Counted from the stretch's first letter, positions 1 to 8,604 are shown. The stretch is DNA of 64,000 nucleotides from an uncultured Pontibacter sp. (GCA_947499125.1 CANMMP010000004.1:310001-374000); one strand, 5' to 3'. The notes: generated from the letters alone by a model not told the origin. Translations and numbers: made by a program.

Positions 1-173
1 AAAGTTATAGCACTCTCGGTAGCACCAGTATTTTTATAACCTGAGTCGAGGGTAATGTAACCGCTCTCTGCACGCAGGCTGTTTATATCTATTGCTTTTT
101 CATTTTCGGTACCTTCTACAATTGGCAGTTTGTATGATTTACCTTCTAAAATAATCTCAGCGAAATCTGACAT
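1..173 (-). CDS. gltA: Citrate synthase, N-terminal part (runs off the window)
   Basis: This is the first 57 codons of a minus-strand gene that leaves the window at base 1. The translation begins MSDFAEIILEGKSYKLP and continues with DINSLRAESGYITLDSGYKNTG and a following ATESAITF, which is the conserved N-terminal beta-domain of type II citrate synthase, ending just before the usual FLDGEKGILRYRGYP stretch. The enzyme condenses acetyl-CoA and oxaloacetate in the TCA cycle. The ATG (171-173) has no Shine-Dalgarno, as is normal in Bacteroidota. No catalytic residue falls inside the visible part, so the call rests on N-terminal similarity alone. Confidence 0.85.
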   Translation of the reverse strand, partial: MSDFAEIILEGKSYKLPIVEGTENEKAIDINSLRAESGYITLDSGYKNTGATESAIT

Positions 174-549
174 CGTTATTATGGGTTTATATCCGTGTTT
201 GAGTCTTTTTTTAACAAAGGCGAAATTATGCAAAAATGTAATAAAATGAAATTTGCATTGCCTTAAATATCTGATTTATGCCATATTTTAAGCCAGTTCA
301 GGCTATACTTATCACCTTAAACGGCCAATAGTGTAAAAGTTTGCAATTCGGGGAAATATAAAGTTAAGCACCGTTGCAACAAAGTATAAGCAATGGCAAT
401 TATAGGTTTTTCCTAAGATGGCAATTCTTTAACCTTCAACCAGCGTCATTATTTCATAATATCTGTAACATGGCGGTCCGGAAGTATAAATTATACCTGA
501 TTTAACAGCTTGCATTACAGGCATCTTACAACTATAACATGGCTTATAC
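174..549. other. Intergenic, 376 bp, promoter region of gltA
   Basis: I see no credible gene here; the ORFs at 429-710 and 583-939 are shadows. The region is AT-rich and must hold the leftward gltA promoter, but I cannot point to a convincing -33/-7 pair. A perfect 13-base palindrome (GTATAA-A-TTATAC, 484-496) is one instance of the TATA-containing words scattered over the whole window. Confidence 0.5.
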
Positions 550-876
550 TTACCACACAGGTGGTCTGTCCTCGTCCTCATTATGTGGGCCGGCGAAGCC
601 ATCGCGCGGATTGTAAGGTGTACCACGGCCTTCGAGGTGATTGCGCAGGTCGCGGTGCAGTTTAATTCTGTCGAGGTGTATGAACTCGCGCCACATTTCC
701 AAGTCGTCATCCGAAAAACAATCGATCAGATCCGAAATATCCAGGGATTTACCTTGTTGCACCAGGTCCTTTATGTTCGGGTCAGAATCCAGCAAAATCT
801 GTATGCGCACTCTGAAATACGAGTTCAGCTCCAGGTAACGTGCTTCGTCCCAATCCGCTTCCATATCAAACTCCAT
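550..876 (-). CDS. Hypothetical acidic protein, 108 aa
   Basis: I do not recognise this protein. It begins MEFDMEADWDEARYLELNSYF and ends in a charged, proline-containing tail (DEDRPPVW). The middle is helical and acidic, with a run LIDCFSDDDLEMWREFIHLDR. There is no signal peptide or membrane segment, so it is probably cytoplasmic. It is the leftmost of several small minus-strand genes that are spaced apart rather than overlapping. Codon use resembles the neighbours, which favours a real gene. A second ATG four codons in (MEADWDEARY) is an alternative start. Confidence 0.6.
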   Translation of the reverse strand: MEFDMEADWDEARYLELNSYFRVRIQILLDSDPNIKDLVQQGKSLDISDLIDCFSDDDLEMWREFIHLDRIKLHRDLRNHLEGRGTPYNPRDGFAGPHNEDEDRPPVW

Positions 877-928
877 ACTATAGCTATACTTGTATTGCTG
901 CCAACTGTTCGTTTATACCGGAACAGGC

Positions 929-1396
929 TTAGCTGTTAAAGTGGTATAAAAAGGTGATGATGCCCGAAAATGCCGGCTTCTTCTGGTCTTTAATCTCCAT
1001 TGTAACTTCTATCTGGGTTTTAGCAATACCACGCAGGTCTTTTATAGATAGTACTTTAGCTCGCAGGCGCACTTCGCTGTTTACGGTTACAGCCTGGTTA
1101 AAGCGCAGACTTTCTATCTCGTAGTTTACCTGCATTTTAAGGTTGTTTATAGTCACGATCTGGTGCCATAGGTAGGGCAGAAGCGAAACCGTAAGATAAC
1201 CGTGTGCAATGGTAGCCCCGAAAGGTGTTTCTTTTTTTGCCCGCTCTTCGTCGAGATGAATCCATTGGTGGTCGAGGGTGGCGTCGGCGAACTGGTTTAT
1301 CTGTTTCTGGGTAATGGTGTGGTATTCCGATACGCCCAGTTCGTTGCCTTCCATGGCGGTTAGTTCGGATAGGCTGTTAATTGTTATTGCGCTCAT
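929..1396 (-). CDS. MaoC-like (R)-specific enoyl-CoA hydratase
   Basis: This 155-residue protein carries the MaoC hot-dog hydratase signature FADATLDHQWIHLDEERA near residues 36-53, in which Asp42 and His47 fit the catalytic pair. It is followed by PFGATIAHGYLTVSLLPYL, the conserved hydratase-2 segment. The length is normal for single-domain members. The family hydrates trans-2-enoyl-CoA to (R)-3-hydroxyacyl-CoA in the cytoplasm. No polyhydroxyalkanoate or beta-oxidation genes are adjacent, so the physiological substrate is open. It lies just downstream of the frameshifted 1416-1849 gene on the same strand, separated by about 20 bp, and may be co-transcribed with it. Confidence 0.85.
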   Translation of the reverse strand: MSAITINSLSELTAMEGNELGVSEYHTITQKQINQFADATLDHQWIHLDEERAKKETPFGATIAHGYLTVSLLPYLWHQIVTINNLKMQVNYEIESLRFNQAVTVNSEVRLRAKVLSIKDLRGIAKTQIEVTMEIKDQKKPAFSGIITFLYHFNS

Positions 1397-1415
1397 AAGG
1401 TATAGTTGTGTGTTA

Positions 1416-1849
1416 TTACTTGTCGTCTTGTTGGTCGGGGTGTATGCCAGGTGGATTGAACAGGCCCCAGTCGTCGGCTACATAATTCCAGGGGTCGAAG
1501 CTTTTTACCCATTCCCGGAACAAAAGTTTATAGACCTCGATTGCTTCCCGGATAAGTACCAGGTAATGCGTGTCGTTAAAGCTATACATTTCGAGTGTGT
1601 GGCAATGGCTGCTGAGGTCGCGGGCTGCCTTGCGTATCAGGGTGGCATTCTCCATCCGGATATCATAGAGATCTCCGGCTTCGGCACCAGATACTTTAAC
1701 TGTAAGCAGCGCGGCATCTTCCAGCATCATGCCCTTTATATGGCTTAATATCTCGTCGCTGTCGGGCACCAGGCTATTATCTTGGCAGTGATCTCGAATA
1801 TCTCCTGGCCTTTCAGGTAAATGGGGAGCTGCCTGGCGTGTTCGTGCAT
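1416..1849 (-). pseudogene. Conserved helical protein, frameshifted near 1772
   Basis: The ORF track shows only 1416-1769, opening at a GTG (PDSDEILSHIKGMMLEDA...). Reading upstream in another frame, an ATG at 1847-1849 opens MHEHARQLPIYLKGQEIFEI followed by TAKIIA, and then runs into the wrong frame. Adding one base to the CC run at about 1772 (GCCTGGTG to GCCCTGGTG) joins the two into one protein reading ...KIIA-LVPDSDEIL.... I remember a Bacteroidota family with the same order: KGQEI near the N-terminus, an AGAEAGDLYDLRMENA core and WGLFNPPG at the end. The function is unknown. A sequencing error and a true one-base deletion are both possible. Confidence 0.7.
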
Positions 1850-1918
1850 AGGGGAACGGTGATGTTTATTTTACAACTCCCGAATGTATAAAATTATTTG
1901 TTGAGACGCAGCTTTTGA

Positions 1919-2233
1919 TCAACTATAGTGTACCTGCAGTTCCTGGCTGGACAAGCTAAATGCAATGGCGCGCAACAGAATGGCACCGCCTGGATGGCCG
2001 GGATTTTGCAGATCGCGGGCTATGTCTGCTATAGTTGTCTTTTCGGTGTCGCCCTCAAAAAAGCGGAACCATAGGTTCTTTTCAGTTTCTTCTTCTGCAT
2101 CTTCTTCGTCGGCCATAAGTTGCAGTTCCATTTCGCGCAGCTTCTCGAGTAGGGCATCAAGGTCCAGTTGCTGATCGAGGTATTGGTTAAATACCTGCAT
2201 CGCCATAGGAGTATAGTTGGATTGTTGGGGCAT
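1919..2233 (-). CDS. Hypothetical protein, 104 aa
   Basis: I do not recognise this protein. It starts MPQQSNYTPMAMQVFNQYLD, followed by a predicted coiled coil (LDALLEKLREMELQLMADEEDAEEETEKN, roughly residues 23-52) and a C-terminal part with DIARDLQNPGHPGGAILLRAIAF. There is no signal or membrane segment. The layout, an acidic coiled segment and then a small globular end, suggests a soluble regulator or adaptor, but that is a guess. The antisense ORF at 1965-2174 is serine-rich and is a shadow. Confidence 0.6.
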   Translation of the reverse strand: MPQQSNYTPMAMQVFNQYLDQQLDLDALLEKLREMELQLMADEEDAEEETEKNLWFRFFEGDTEKTTIADIARDLQNPGHPGGAILLRAIAFSLSSQELQVHYS

Positions 2234-2330
2234 GTGAGTTGTGGTTAGCGGTAGCCGCCTTTAAAAACTTCGTTTACGTGCCTGGTAGTAAACTCTGGAT
2301 TGGGTAAGTAGGCTTACTTTAGGAACACAA

Positions 2331-2570
2331 TTATAGTATAGAACTGATAATGAACTTTGGCTTATACTTTTCTACAGATTTTTCATAGAACCATCGCTTC
2401 TTCCCATCGTGTAATTCAACGGCATAGTACCAGCCTCTTTTATAGGAGTGTCGTGTTTCGCGCACGAAACCTAATGCACCGAATGTATATTTTACACCAT
2501 CTTCTATGCAAGTGCCATTTACAGTTACTTCTTCGCCTTCTTTAAATTCTGGTGGTAGGAATGATGTCAT
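2331..2570 (-). CDS. Small hypothetical protein, SH3-like fold suspected
   Basis: This 79-residue protein has a pattern of short strands around GEEVTVNG, GVKYTFGALGFVRE, RGWYYAVEL and KKRWFYEKSVEKY. That pattern resembles small SH3-like beta-barrels in which a glycine- and aromatic-rich loop binds a partner. It has a conserved-looking single cysteine (TCIEDG) and is basic overall. No signal peptide is seen. It stands alone, with AT-rich spacers of about 100-200 bp on both sides. The fold is inferred from the strand pattern only. Confidence 0.55.
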   Translation of the reverse strand: MTSFLPPEFKEGEEVTVNGTCIEDGVKYTFGALGFVRETRHSYKRGWYYAVELHDGKKRWFYEKSVEKYKPKFIISSIL

Positions 2571-2780
2571 TATGTTTCCGTTTATCTGTTTTAGCCTTTA
2601 TTTATTTGCTCTTATTACTCCCTTCTACTCTACAAGTTCTGGTATGTCCTTTATAATACTAACTTTTTGTAATTAGTTGAGGATAACCTATGGTTTCATA
2701 GTATTTATTATAAGGTGTCATTCTTTAGAACTCCAAGTTACAATACTTCTTAATTTGATGAAATTATACAAGCTTTAAAC

Positions 2781-3905
2781 CTACTCCCGCCACCAAGCCT
2801 TCCCCGGCACCTTCTTTCCTAGCACTATAGCTTCCCCAATTCTCGGCGTAGTCATGGGCACTTTCAATCTGGCAGCTTCGGCGGTGACGCGTTCTATCGG
2901 TTCAGTCCAGGAGTGCATGGCCAACGAGAAAGCACCCCAATGAATGGGCATGAGAAGTTTGCCTTTCAGGTCGAGGTGAGCTTGTACGGTTTGTTCGGGC
3001 ATCATGTGTATGTTAGACCATAGTTCGTTGTACTGGCCGCACTCCACCAGCGTCAGGTCGAAGGGGCCGTACTTATTACCTATCTCTTTAAAGCCATCAA
3101 AATAGCCGGAGTCGCCACTGAAGAAGATACGATCCTTTTTGCCAACTATAACCCACGAAGCCCACTGTGTTTCCATGCGGTCGGAGAGGCCACGGCCCGA
3201 GAAATGGCGGGATGGCGTAGCGGCAAAGGTCAGGCCTTTATAGTTTGTTTCCTGCCACCAGTCCAGTTCGGTTATTTTTTCGGCAGGCACGCCCCAGTGC
3301 TCCAGATGTGCGCCCACGCCAAGGGCTACAAAAAAGTGACCCGTCTTCTCATTCAGCTTCTGGATAGAACGATAGTCCAGGTGGTCGTAATGGTCATGCG
3401 AGATGAGGACGGCATCTATAACTGGCAGCTCATCCACTGTAATAGGTAAAGCAGCAAAGCGCTCTGGGCCGATAAAACTGAGAGGAGAAGCCACCTCACT
3501 AAGCATCGGGTCGAGCAGCAAGCGTTTACCATCCATCTCCACTATAAAAGCAGAATGGCCCAGCCAGGTTACTACAGTGGCCGTATCCTGCGGCACTTGC
3601 AAACGTGTCGGGTTTATTACTTTTACCCGAATCGGGCGGTCGGGGAGTTGCTCTACCGTTTCACCGAAAAGGCGGGTGCTGAGCAGCTTCATGTAGCCTT
3701 TAAATCCGATGTCCTTGTTCGTCTCCACCGGGTTCTGGAACTTGCCCTCGCGATAATTCGGCGATTGCTGCATTTTCTGCAGGCGCCCCCCTTCGGCTTC
3801 GGCACCAAACTGCGGCGAGAAGTTTAAAACAGAACAACCAGCTACTGTAGCCAGCACTATTAGAAACAGGAAAGCATACAGTATAACTTTAAGGGTTTTC
3901 TTCAT
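2781..3905 (-). CDS. MBL-fold metal-dependent hydrolase lipoprotein
   Basis: The N-terminus is a lipoprotein signal (FLFLIVLATVAGC, Cys about residue 24), so the protein should be anchored in the envelope. The catalytic domain begins near residue 110 (TWLGHSAFIVEMDG) and carries the metal-binding motif SHDHYDHLD, then RHFSGRG, FFSGDSGYFDGF and MPIHWGAFSLA. This order matches the UlaG/NAPE-PLD-like branch of the metallo-beta-lactamase superfamily, whose members hydrolyse phosphodiesters or related bonds using two metal ions. All the metal ligands I expect are present, and the 374-residue length is usual for the lipoprotein form. The substrate cannot be told from sequence. It stands as a single gene. 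Confidence 0.85.
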   Translation of the reverse strand: MKKTLKVILYAFLFLIVLATVAGCSVLNFSPQFGAEAEGGRLQKMQQSPNYREGKFQNPVETNKDIGFKGYMKLLSTRLFGETVEQLPDRPIRVKVINPTRLQVPQDTATVVTWLGHSAFIVEMDGKRLLLDPMLSEVASPLSFIGPERFAALPITVDELPVIDAVLISHDHYDHLDYRSIQKLNEKTGHFFVALGVGAHLEHWGVPAEKITELDWWQETNYKGLTFAATPSRHFSGRGLSDRMETQWASWVIVGKKDRIFFSGDSGYFDGFKEIGNKYGPFDLTLVECGQYNELWSNIHMMPEQTVQAHLDLKGKLLMPIHWGAFSLAMHSWTEPIERVTAEAARLKVPMTTPRIGEAIVLGKKVPGKAWWRE

Positions 3906-3984
3906 CAGGTACTTTATAGTTCGGGTTCTCCTGTATGCAACAGCTGTAGTTGGGCCATAGTTATAAGATAAACTATAGTTCGGG

Positions 3985-4542
3985 TTAATTTAACCTGCTG
4001 ATTCCGCAGCCCAGATTAGTTGTAAAATCGGTTTCGGAGCTTGTGCCGGTCAATTCAAATGCTTTTACCGATAATGATGCGCAGGCAAAGGCATCGGAAG
4101 CGGCCCGGTGGTGCAGGAAGTTGATGCGGTGCATGCTGCAGAGAGTTTTCAGGTCGTACTTGTGCAGGCCTTTCCATATGTTTTTAGAGAATTTCAGGCT
4201 GCAGGCGTAACGGGCTTCGGGCAACGGTATGTTATAGGTAGCCATCGTTTTGCGAAGCACGCTCATATCAAAACTGGCATTATGGGCAATAAGCAACTGA
4301 CCTTCCAAGTAGGGCTTCAACTGCGGCCACAACTCTGCAAAATCGGGCTGGTCTTTTACATCAGAAGGTAAAATGCCATGCACGCCAACATTAAATGAAT
4401 TAAAGTGCGGGTAGTACAACGGCTTTATCAGCCACGAACGCGTTTCAACTATAGCATTGTCGCGCACTACGGTAAGGCCAATTTCACAAGGGCTGTCGCG
4501 TTGCGGGGTGGCAGTCTCAAAATCAAGGGCTACAAAATCCAT
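3985..4542 (-). CDS. 3'-5' exonuclease, DEDDh (DnaQ-like)
   Basis: This 185-residue protein is a single RNase-T/DnaQ exonuclease domain. Motif I is FVALDFETATPQ (residues 3-14), motif II is IAHNASFDMSVL, and motif III is HHRAASDAFACASL, which gives the D-E-D-H-D set. Such proteins remove nucleotides from DNA or RNA 3' ends. It is not the replicative epsilon subunit by any context seen here. A C-terminal tail of about 25 residues (ETDFTTNLGCGISRLN) is unusual and its role is unknown. A separate exonuclease domain fused to GIY-YIG lies at 46712-48217. Confidence 0.85.
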   Translation of the reverse strand: MDFVALDFETATPQRDSPCEIGLTVVRDNAIVETRSWLIKPLYYPHFNSFNVGVHGILPSDVKDQPDFAELWPQLKPYLEGQLLIAHNASFDMSVLRKTMATYNIPLPEARYACSLKFSKNIWKGLHKYDLKTLCSMHRINFLHHRAASDAFACASLSVKAFELTGTSSETDFTTNLGCGISRLN

Positions 4543-4712
4543 CGTTAAAGATACTTGTTTCGCCGGATAAACACACCTGCTTTATAGTTCTGGCTATAGT
4601 TCCGGATGCACAGCTATAGTTTGTGATGGCTTAACTGGCAGTTTGTTATCATCTGTAAGCCACAAAAACGCGTATAGAAAATAAACTTCAGATTTTAAGA
4701 AATAATAGCGTT

Positions 4713-5153
4713 ATGATAATCTTTTGGACGTTTGTGATAGGGGCACTTCTGGGCTACCTTATCGGGCATTATATACGACCTAATTTACGCCTGCGCCAAA
4801 GCCTGGAGACGGTGAAGGAGCTGGCAAACTCTATGCTGCAGGAAGGCTCCAAAGGTGTGTATAAAACGATCGTTACCGATCATAACCAGACCTCGGAGCT
4901 TATAGTGGAAGTAAAGGAACTGGCCGTAACCAAAGGCGGACAGGTTAAAGTGGAATACATCAGTGCCAACTATAAAAACCCGGATTTCAGAACTCGTAAG
5001 GGCGAAGCGCTGCTTCAGGAAGTACGCGACCTGCTGGGCGACTACTTGCCCCTGGAAGACATAGAATGGTACGAAACCACCGAACAGCACGAAAAGATAA
5101 AACGAGACCTGCACACCGCAGACACGCTACATAAACAACACTTTGGATCGTAA
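4713..5153 (+). CDS. Membrane-anchored hypothetical protein, first gene of telA operon
   Basis: This 146-residue protein opens with one strong transmembrane helix (IIFWTFVIGALLGYLIGHYI). The soluble part that follows has a helix, then alternating strands around TIVTDHNQTSELIVEVKELAVTK, and a helical acidic C-terminus. I do not recognise the family. Its stop codon (5151-5153) is four bases before the telA ATG at 5158, and the next two genes are also tightly packed. It is therefore very likely co-transcribed with telA and may act at the inner face of the membrane with it. Confidence 0.75.
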   Translation: MIIFWTFVIGALLGYLIGHYIRPNLRLRQSLETVKELANSMLQEGSKGVYKTIVTDHNQTSELIVEVKELAVTKGGQVKVEYISANYKNPDFRTRKGEALLQEVRDLLGDYLPLEDIEWYETTEQHEKIKRDLHTADTLHKQHFGS

Positions 5154-5157
5154 CAAC

Positions 5158-6240
5158 ATGGAAAACACCAACCTGACAAAGGCCGAAGACAACACCCAAC
5201 TGGAGCAGAAAGCACAGGAGATCTCTAAAACAATAGACCCTGCCAAACCCGAAACGCTCACCAATTTTGGCGTGGAAACGCAGCGCAAACTAGGCCATTA
5301 TTCAAACGAACTACTCACCAAAGTTAAAGCAAAAGATGCCGGCGATGCGGGTGAAGCCATTAACGAACTGCTCACCCAGATCAACATGATCAAGATCGAT
5401 GAAGATGAGAAGCGGGGATTTTTGTCGCGGCTGCCGTTTGTAAATAAAATAAAAGACCGTAGCAAACGCCTGGCTATACAGTACAACAACATTTCCGAGA
5501 ATGTGGATGATGTGGTGGTAAAGCTGGAAAAGACACGCCAGAGTGTACTAAAGGATTCGACTAGCCTGGAAGTGATGTTTACCCAGGCCGTAGAATACAT
5601 ACACGAAGTGCGCGCCGTGATTGCTGCAGGTAAACTAAAGATAGCTGAACTCGAGAACGAACAGATACCGAACTTACAGGCCGAAGCAGAAGCCAACAAC
5701 CAGGACGAACTGACCGTGCAACGCCTGAGCGATATGGTAGCTTTTAAAGACCGCCTGGAAAAGAAAGTGCATGACCTCACGCTATCGCATACTATAGCCA
5801 CGCAGTCCATGCCGCAGATACGCATGATACAGACCACCAACGAGGTACTTGCCCAGAAAATACAGAATTCTATTGTTACCGTAATTCCGGTTTGGCGCCA
5901 GCAGGTAGCCATTGCGCTAGGCTTGGAAAAGCAGCGTAAGGCACTCGAGATACAGAAAAAAGTAACCGATACCACGAACGAAATGCTCCGCAAGAACTCA
6001 GAGTTACTGAAAGGCAATGTGGTATCAGCAGCCCAGGAAAACGAACGCGGCATTGTAGATGTAGATACGCTTAAAAAAGTGAACCGCGATATGGTGGAGA
6101 CGCTGGATGCGGTACTTAAAATATCAGAAGAAGGAAGCAAGAAAAGACAGGAAGCGGTAAAAGAGCTGGCAGCCGTGCAGGAAGAACTTAACACCAAGAT
6201 CATCAATTCCTTCAGCAAATCTAAACAGATCGAGACCTGA
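5158..6240 (+). CDS. telA: Toxic anion resistance protein (TelA family)
   Basis: The protein of about 360 residues matches the TelA/KlaA family. It is almost entirely helical, with FLSRLPFVNKIKDR near residues 90-105, the QSVLKDSTSLEVMF region, and a C-terminal NEMLRKNSELLKGN segment. Family members are tied to tellurite and cell-envelope stress tolerance, often beside TerD-type genes, but the biochemical role is unsettled. The ORF track starts at a TTG (5143) that lies inside the previous gene. I chose the ATG at 5158, directly after that gene's stop. It is followed two bases later by a 57-residue gene and then a 268-residue gene, so this is a compact four-gene unit. No Ter genes are present. 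Confidence 0.88.
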   Translation: MENTNLTKAEDNTQLEQKAQEISKTIDPAKPETLTNFGVETQRKLGHYSNELLTKVKAKDAGDAGEAINELLTQINMIKIDEDEKRGFLSRLPFVNKIKDRSKRLAIQYNNISENVDDVVVKLEKTRQSVLKDSTSLEVMFTQAVEYIHEVRAVIAAGKLKIAELENEQIPNLQAEAEANNQDELTVQRLSDMVAFKDRLEKKVHDLTLSHTIATQSMPQIRMIQTTNEVLAQKIQNSIVTVIPVWRQQVAIALGLEKQRKALEIQKKVTDTTNEMLRKNSELLKGNVVSAAQENERGIVDVDTLKKVNRDMVETLDAVLKISEEGSKKRQEAVKELAAVQEELNTKIINSFSKSKQIET

Positions 6241-6242
6241 TA

Positions 6243-6416
6243 ATGCCCGACGATAAAAAGCAGCCACAACCCAACAGCATCCTGACCAAAGAGCAGGAAG
6301 CCATTCTGGACCTGTATGTGATCAGGCTGGATGAAATTTTTGAAGAACTGAAAGCTGCTGATAAAATACAGGTTGAGATAGAAACGCGGCACCTAAAAAA
6401 GATACTCACTAAATGA
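6243..6416 (+). CDS. Small helical protein, 57 aa, telA operon
   Basis: This gene is too short for the ORF track. It begins ATG two bases after the telA stop and ends in an ATGA overlap with the next gene (6413), so translational coupling is likely. The protein begins MPDDKKQPQPNSILTKEQEA and continues as an acidic amphipathic helix (ILDLYVIRLDEIFEELKAAD), ending basic (RHLKKILTK). I do not recognise it. The tight spacing on both sides and the clean reading frame argue that it is expressed and may be a small subunit of a TelA-containing complex. Confidence 0.75.
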   Translation: MPDDKKQPQPNSILTKEQEAILDLYVIRLDEIFEELKAADKIQVEIETRHLKKILTK

Positions 6417-7219
6417 GCAACTTCTGGCGTTCCCTTTTCGGAAGTAAAAAAGCAGGCAACAACAGGAAGGTAATAGGGCTGCCCAAAACTATACCGGTCA
6501 ACGAGCTGCCTCACATCCAGGAATCCAAAAGGCGGCTTACGGCGCTGCAGCAATTATGCTCGCAATACAAAAGCACGCCCCACGCCCGACAAATAGAGCA
6601 GGTCTATCAGAAAACCAGGCGCATCCATGCGTACCTCACAGACAGGGGCAGGGGGCACGAACTGGAGCTTTTCCACCTGCAGCACACCGATCATTTTCTG
6701 AACACTTTTACCGTAATCTTGAATGTGCACCTGCAACACCATAACGTGCAGCAGGAACCTGAGGTAGCCAACAGTCGAAAAGTGGTAGCAAAATCTGTTA
6801 AGCGCGACATGCAAGCCGGGCTATCATACCGCAACTTAAACCGCAGGGTAAGCGAGCAGGTGCTTGAAGATACGAAGCAATCTGTTTACAGTGTGCCGAA
6901 GCTTAGTTTACCAGAGATCGCCCTGAATACTTACTCCCGTCTTGTTTACCTTAAAGAAGAGACCGCAGACATGCAACTCACTCATGAAATAGGCTATACT
7001 TCGGATGAGGAAGAGAAGGAAGCTTTTACCAGCTTTGTTTCAGAAAAATTTGACATTCACGACATCAGCTACATTGGCAACACCATAGTTTACTTTCCCG
7101 GTCATGCCCATACCACAGCCGACCTGGTACCGGTAATTTCCTGGAACGGGGGCCTCTATGTTGTTTGCCTGGAAGAAGTTCGCCTGTACCCGGTCAGCAC
7201 TTTCCGTAAACGTGATTGA
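6413..7219 (+). CDS. Hypothetical protein, last gene of telA operon
   Basis: This 268-residue protein overlaps the preceding small gene by four bases (ATGA). It starts MSNFWRSLFGSKKAGNN, a weakly amphipathic basic N-terminus. A helical middle with several histidines follows (LFHLQHTDHFLNTF, VHLQHHNVQQ), and then a C-terminal domain (SYIGNTIVYFPGHAHTTADL, WNGGLYVVCLEEVR). There is no signal peptide. I do not know the family. Placement after telA and the DUF-like membrane protein suggests a shared function in envelope stress. Its stop is five bases from the convergent mnmE stop. Confidence 0.72.
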   Translation: MSNFWRSLFGSKKAGNNRKVIGLPKTIPVNELPHIQESKRRLTALQQLCSQYKSTPHARQIEQVYQKTRRIHAYLTDRGRGHELELFHLQHTDHFLNTFTVILNVHLQHHNVQQEPEVANSRKVVAKSVKRDMQAGLSYRNLNRRVSEQVLEDTKQSVYSVPKLSLPEIALNTYSRLVYLKEETADMQLTHEIGYTSDEEEKEAFTSFVSEKFDIHDISYIGNTIVYFPGHAHTTADLVPVISWNGGLYVVCLEEVRLYPVSTFRKRD

Positions 7220-7224
7220 AAAAG

Positions 7225-8604
7225 TTATTTACCGATGCAGAACTTAGTAAAGATATTATCCAGCAGATCGTCGTTGGTTATCTCACCCGTTATCTGTCCT
7301 AAACTATAAAGGGCGCGTCGGATGTCGGCGGCAACAAGGTCGCCGCTCATGCCAAGGGCAATACCATTTAATACATCGTCCAGGGCTTCGTAGGTTTTGT
7401 TCAGGCTATCGACGTGGCGGAGATTAGTAACTATAGTTTGCTGCTGGGTGTTTAGTTTGCCCAGGTTCACTTTGTTTACCAATGCTTCTTTCAGGTGTTC
7501 GAGGTTGGCGCCTTCCGCAGCCGATATCTGTACCAGGTTGTTTATAGTTTCAAACTCAGCCAGGATTTCAGGGGTGGCCTGGTCTATTTTGTTGGCCACA
7601 GCTAAAAGCGGCAGGTTCTTCGGATTCAGTTTGTTTATCTCTTCCTGCACTTCTGTAGGAGTCGTTTCCGTAATATCAAACAGATACATCACCAACGCCG
7701 ATTGGCTTAGCTTTTGCATGGTGCGCTCAACGCCAATGGCTTCTACTTTATCGGTGGTTTCGCGCAGGCCGGCCGTATCAATAAACCGGAAAGTGATGCC
7801 AGCTATACTTATCTCGTCTTCAATAAAATCGCGGGTGGTGCCCGGCACATCCGATACGATAGCTTTTTCCTCGTTCAGCAGCAGATTGAGGAGCGTAGAT
7901 TTACCGGCATTCGGTTTACCAACTATAACTGTAGGTACACCATTCTTTATCACATTACCCAGTTCAAACGACTTCAGCAGCTCACGGATTATATTCTGGA
8001 TATTGCCTATAAGCGAGCGTAGCTGGTCGCGGTCCGCAAACTCTACATCTTCCTCACCAAAGTCCAGTTCCAGTTCTATCATAGAGGCAAAGTGCACCAA
8101 TTCGGCACGCAAGCGCTTAATTTCCTGCGAAAAGCCACCGCGCATCTGTTTCATGGCCACCTCATGCGAAAGGGCAGAATCCGAAGCGATCAGGTCGGCA
8201 ACGGCTTCGGCCTGGGCCAGGTCAAACTGCCCGTTCAGGAAAGCGCGTTTCGTAAACTCTCCGGCATTAGCCAACCGGGCACCGCGCTTCAGTAGTAATT
8301 TAATGATCTGCTGCACTATAAAGTCAGATCCATGGCAGGATATCTCCACCACATTTTCTTTGGTGTAGGAGTGAGGGGCCACAAACAATGACACCAACAC
8401 TTCATCTACAATTTTGCCTTCGTCGCGGATAGTACCGAAATGTATAGTATGGCTTGCCTGTTGCGCCAGGTCTTTTCCTTTAAAAACGGAATTTGTAATA
8501 GAGATTGCCTCAGGGCCAGATAAACGGATAACGGCAATAGCGCCGGTGCCCTGAGCGGTGGCTACGGCTACAATGGTATCGGTGGTAAGTATATTCAGGT
8601 TCAA
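7225..8604 (-). CDS. mnmE: tRNA uridine-5-carboxymethylaminomethyl modification GTPase
   Basis: This 459-residue protein is full length for MnmE/TrmE. The N-terminal tetrahydrofolate-binding domain holds TDTIVAVATAQGTGAIAVIR at the start. The G domain has G1 GKPNAGKS (229-236), G2 GTTRDF, G3 DTAGLRET and G4 NKID, and the chain ends in the invariant CIGK (Cys456). With MnmG it modifies U34 of certain tRNAs in the cytoplasm. It is transcribed alone, converging on the telA operon with only five bases between stop codons. The 323-residue ORF on the opposite strand (7397-8368) is a shadow. Confidence 0.97.
   Translation of the reverse strand: MNLNILTTDTIVAVATAQGTGAIAVIRLSGPEAISITNSVFKGKDLAQQASHTIHFGTIRDEGKIVDEVLVSLFVAPHSYTKENVVEISCHGSDFIVQQIIKLLLKRGARLANAGEFTKRAFLNGQFDLAQAEAVADLIASDSALSHEVAMKQMRGGFSQEIKRLRAELVHFASMIELELDFGEEDVEFADRDQLRSLIGNIQNIIRELLKSFELGNVIKNGVPTVIVGKPNAGKSTLLNLLLNEEKAIVSDVPGTTRDFIEDEISIAGITFRFIDTAGLRETTDKVEAIGVERTMQKLSQSALVMYLFDITETTPTEVQEEINKLNPKNLPLLAVANKIDQATPEILAEFETINNLVQISAAEGANLEHLKEALVNKVNLGKLNTQQQTIVTNLRHVDSLNKTYEALDDVLNGIALGMSGDLVAADIRRALYSLGQITGEITNDDLLDNIFTKFCIGK

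Noticed and set aside
5298-6392. 364-residue ORF antisense to telA
   Set aside because: It is a shadow of telA; composition is biased to Ser and Cys and no family features are visible.
7397-8368. 323-residue ORF antisense to mnmE
   Set aside because: It is serine-rich shadow sequence, fully explained by the mnmE codon pattern.
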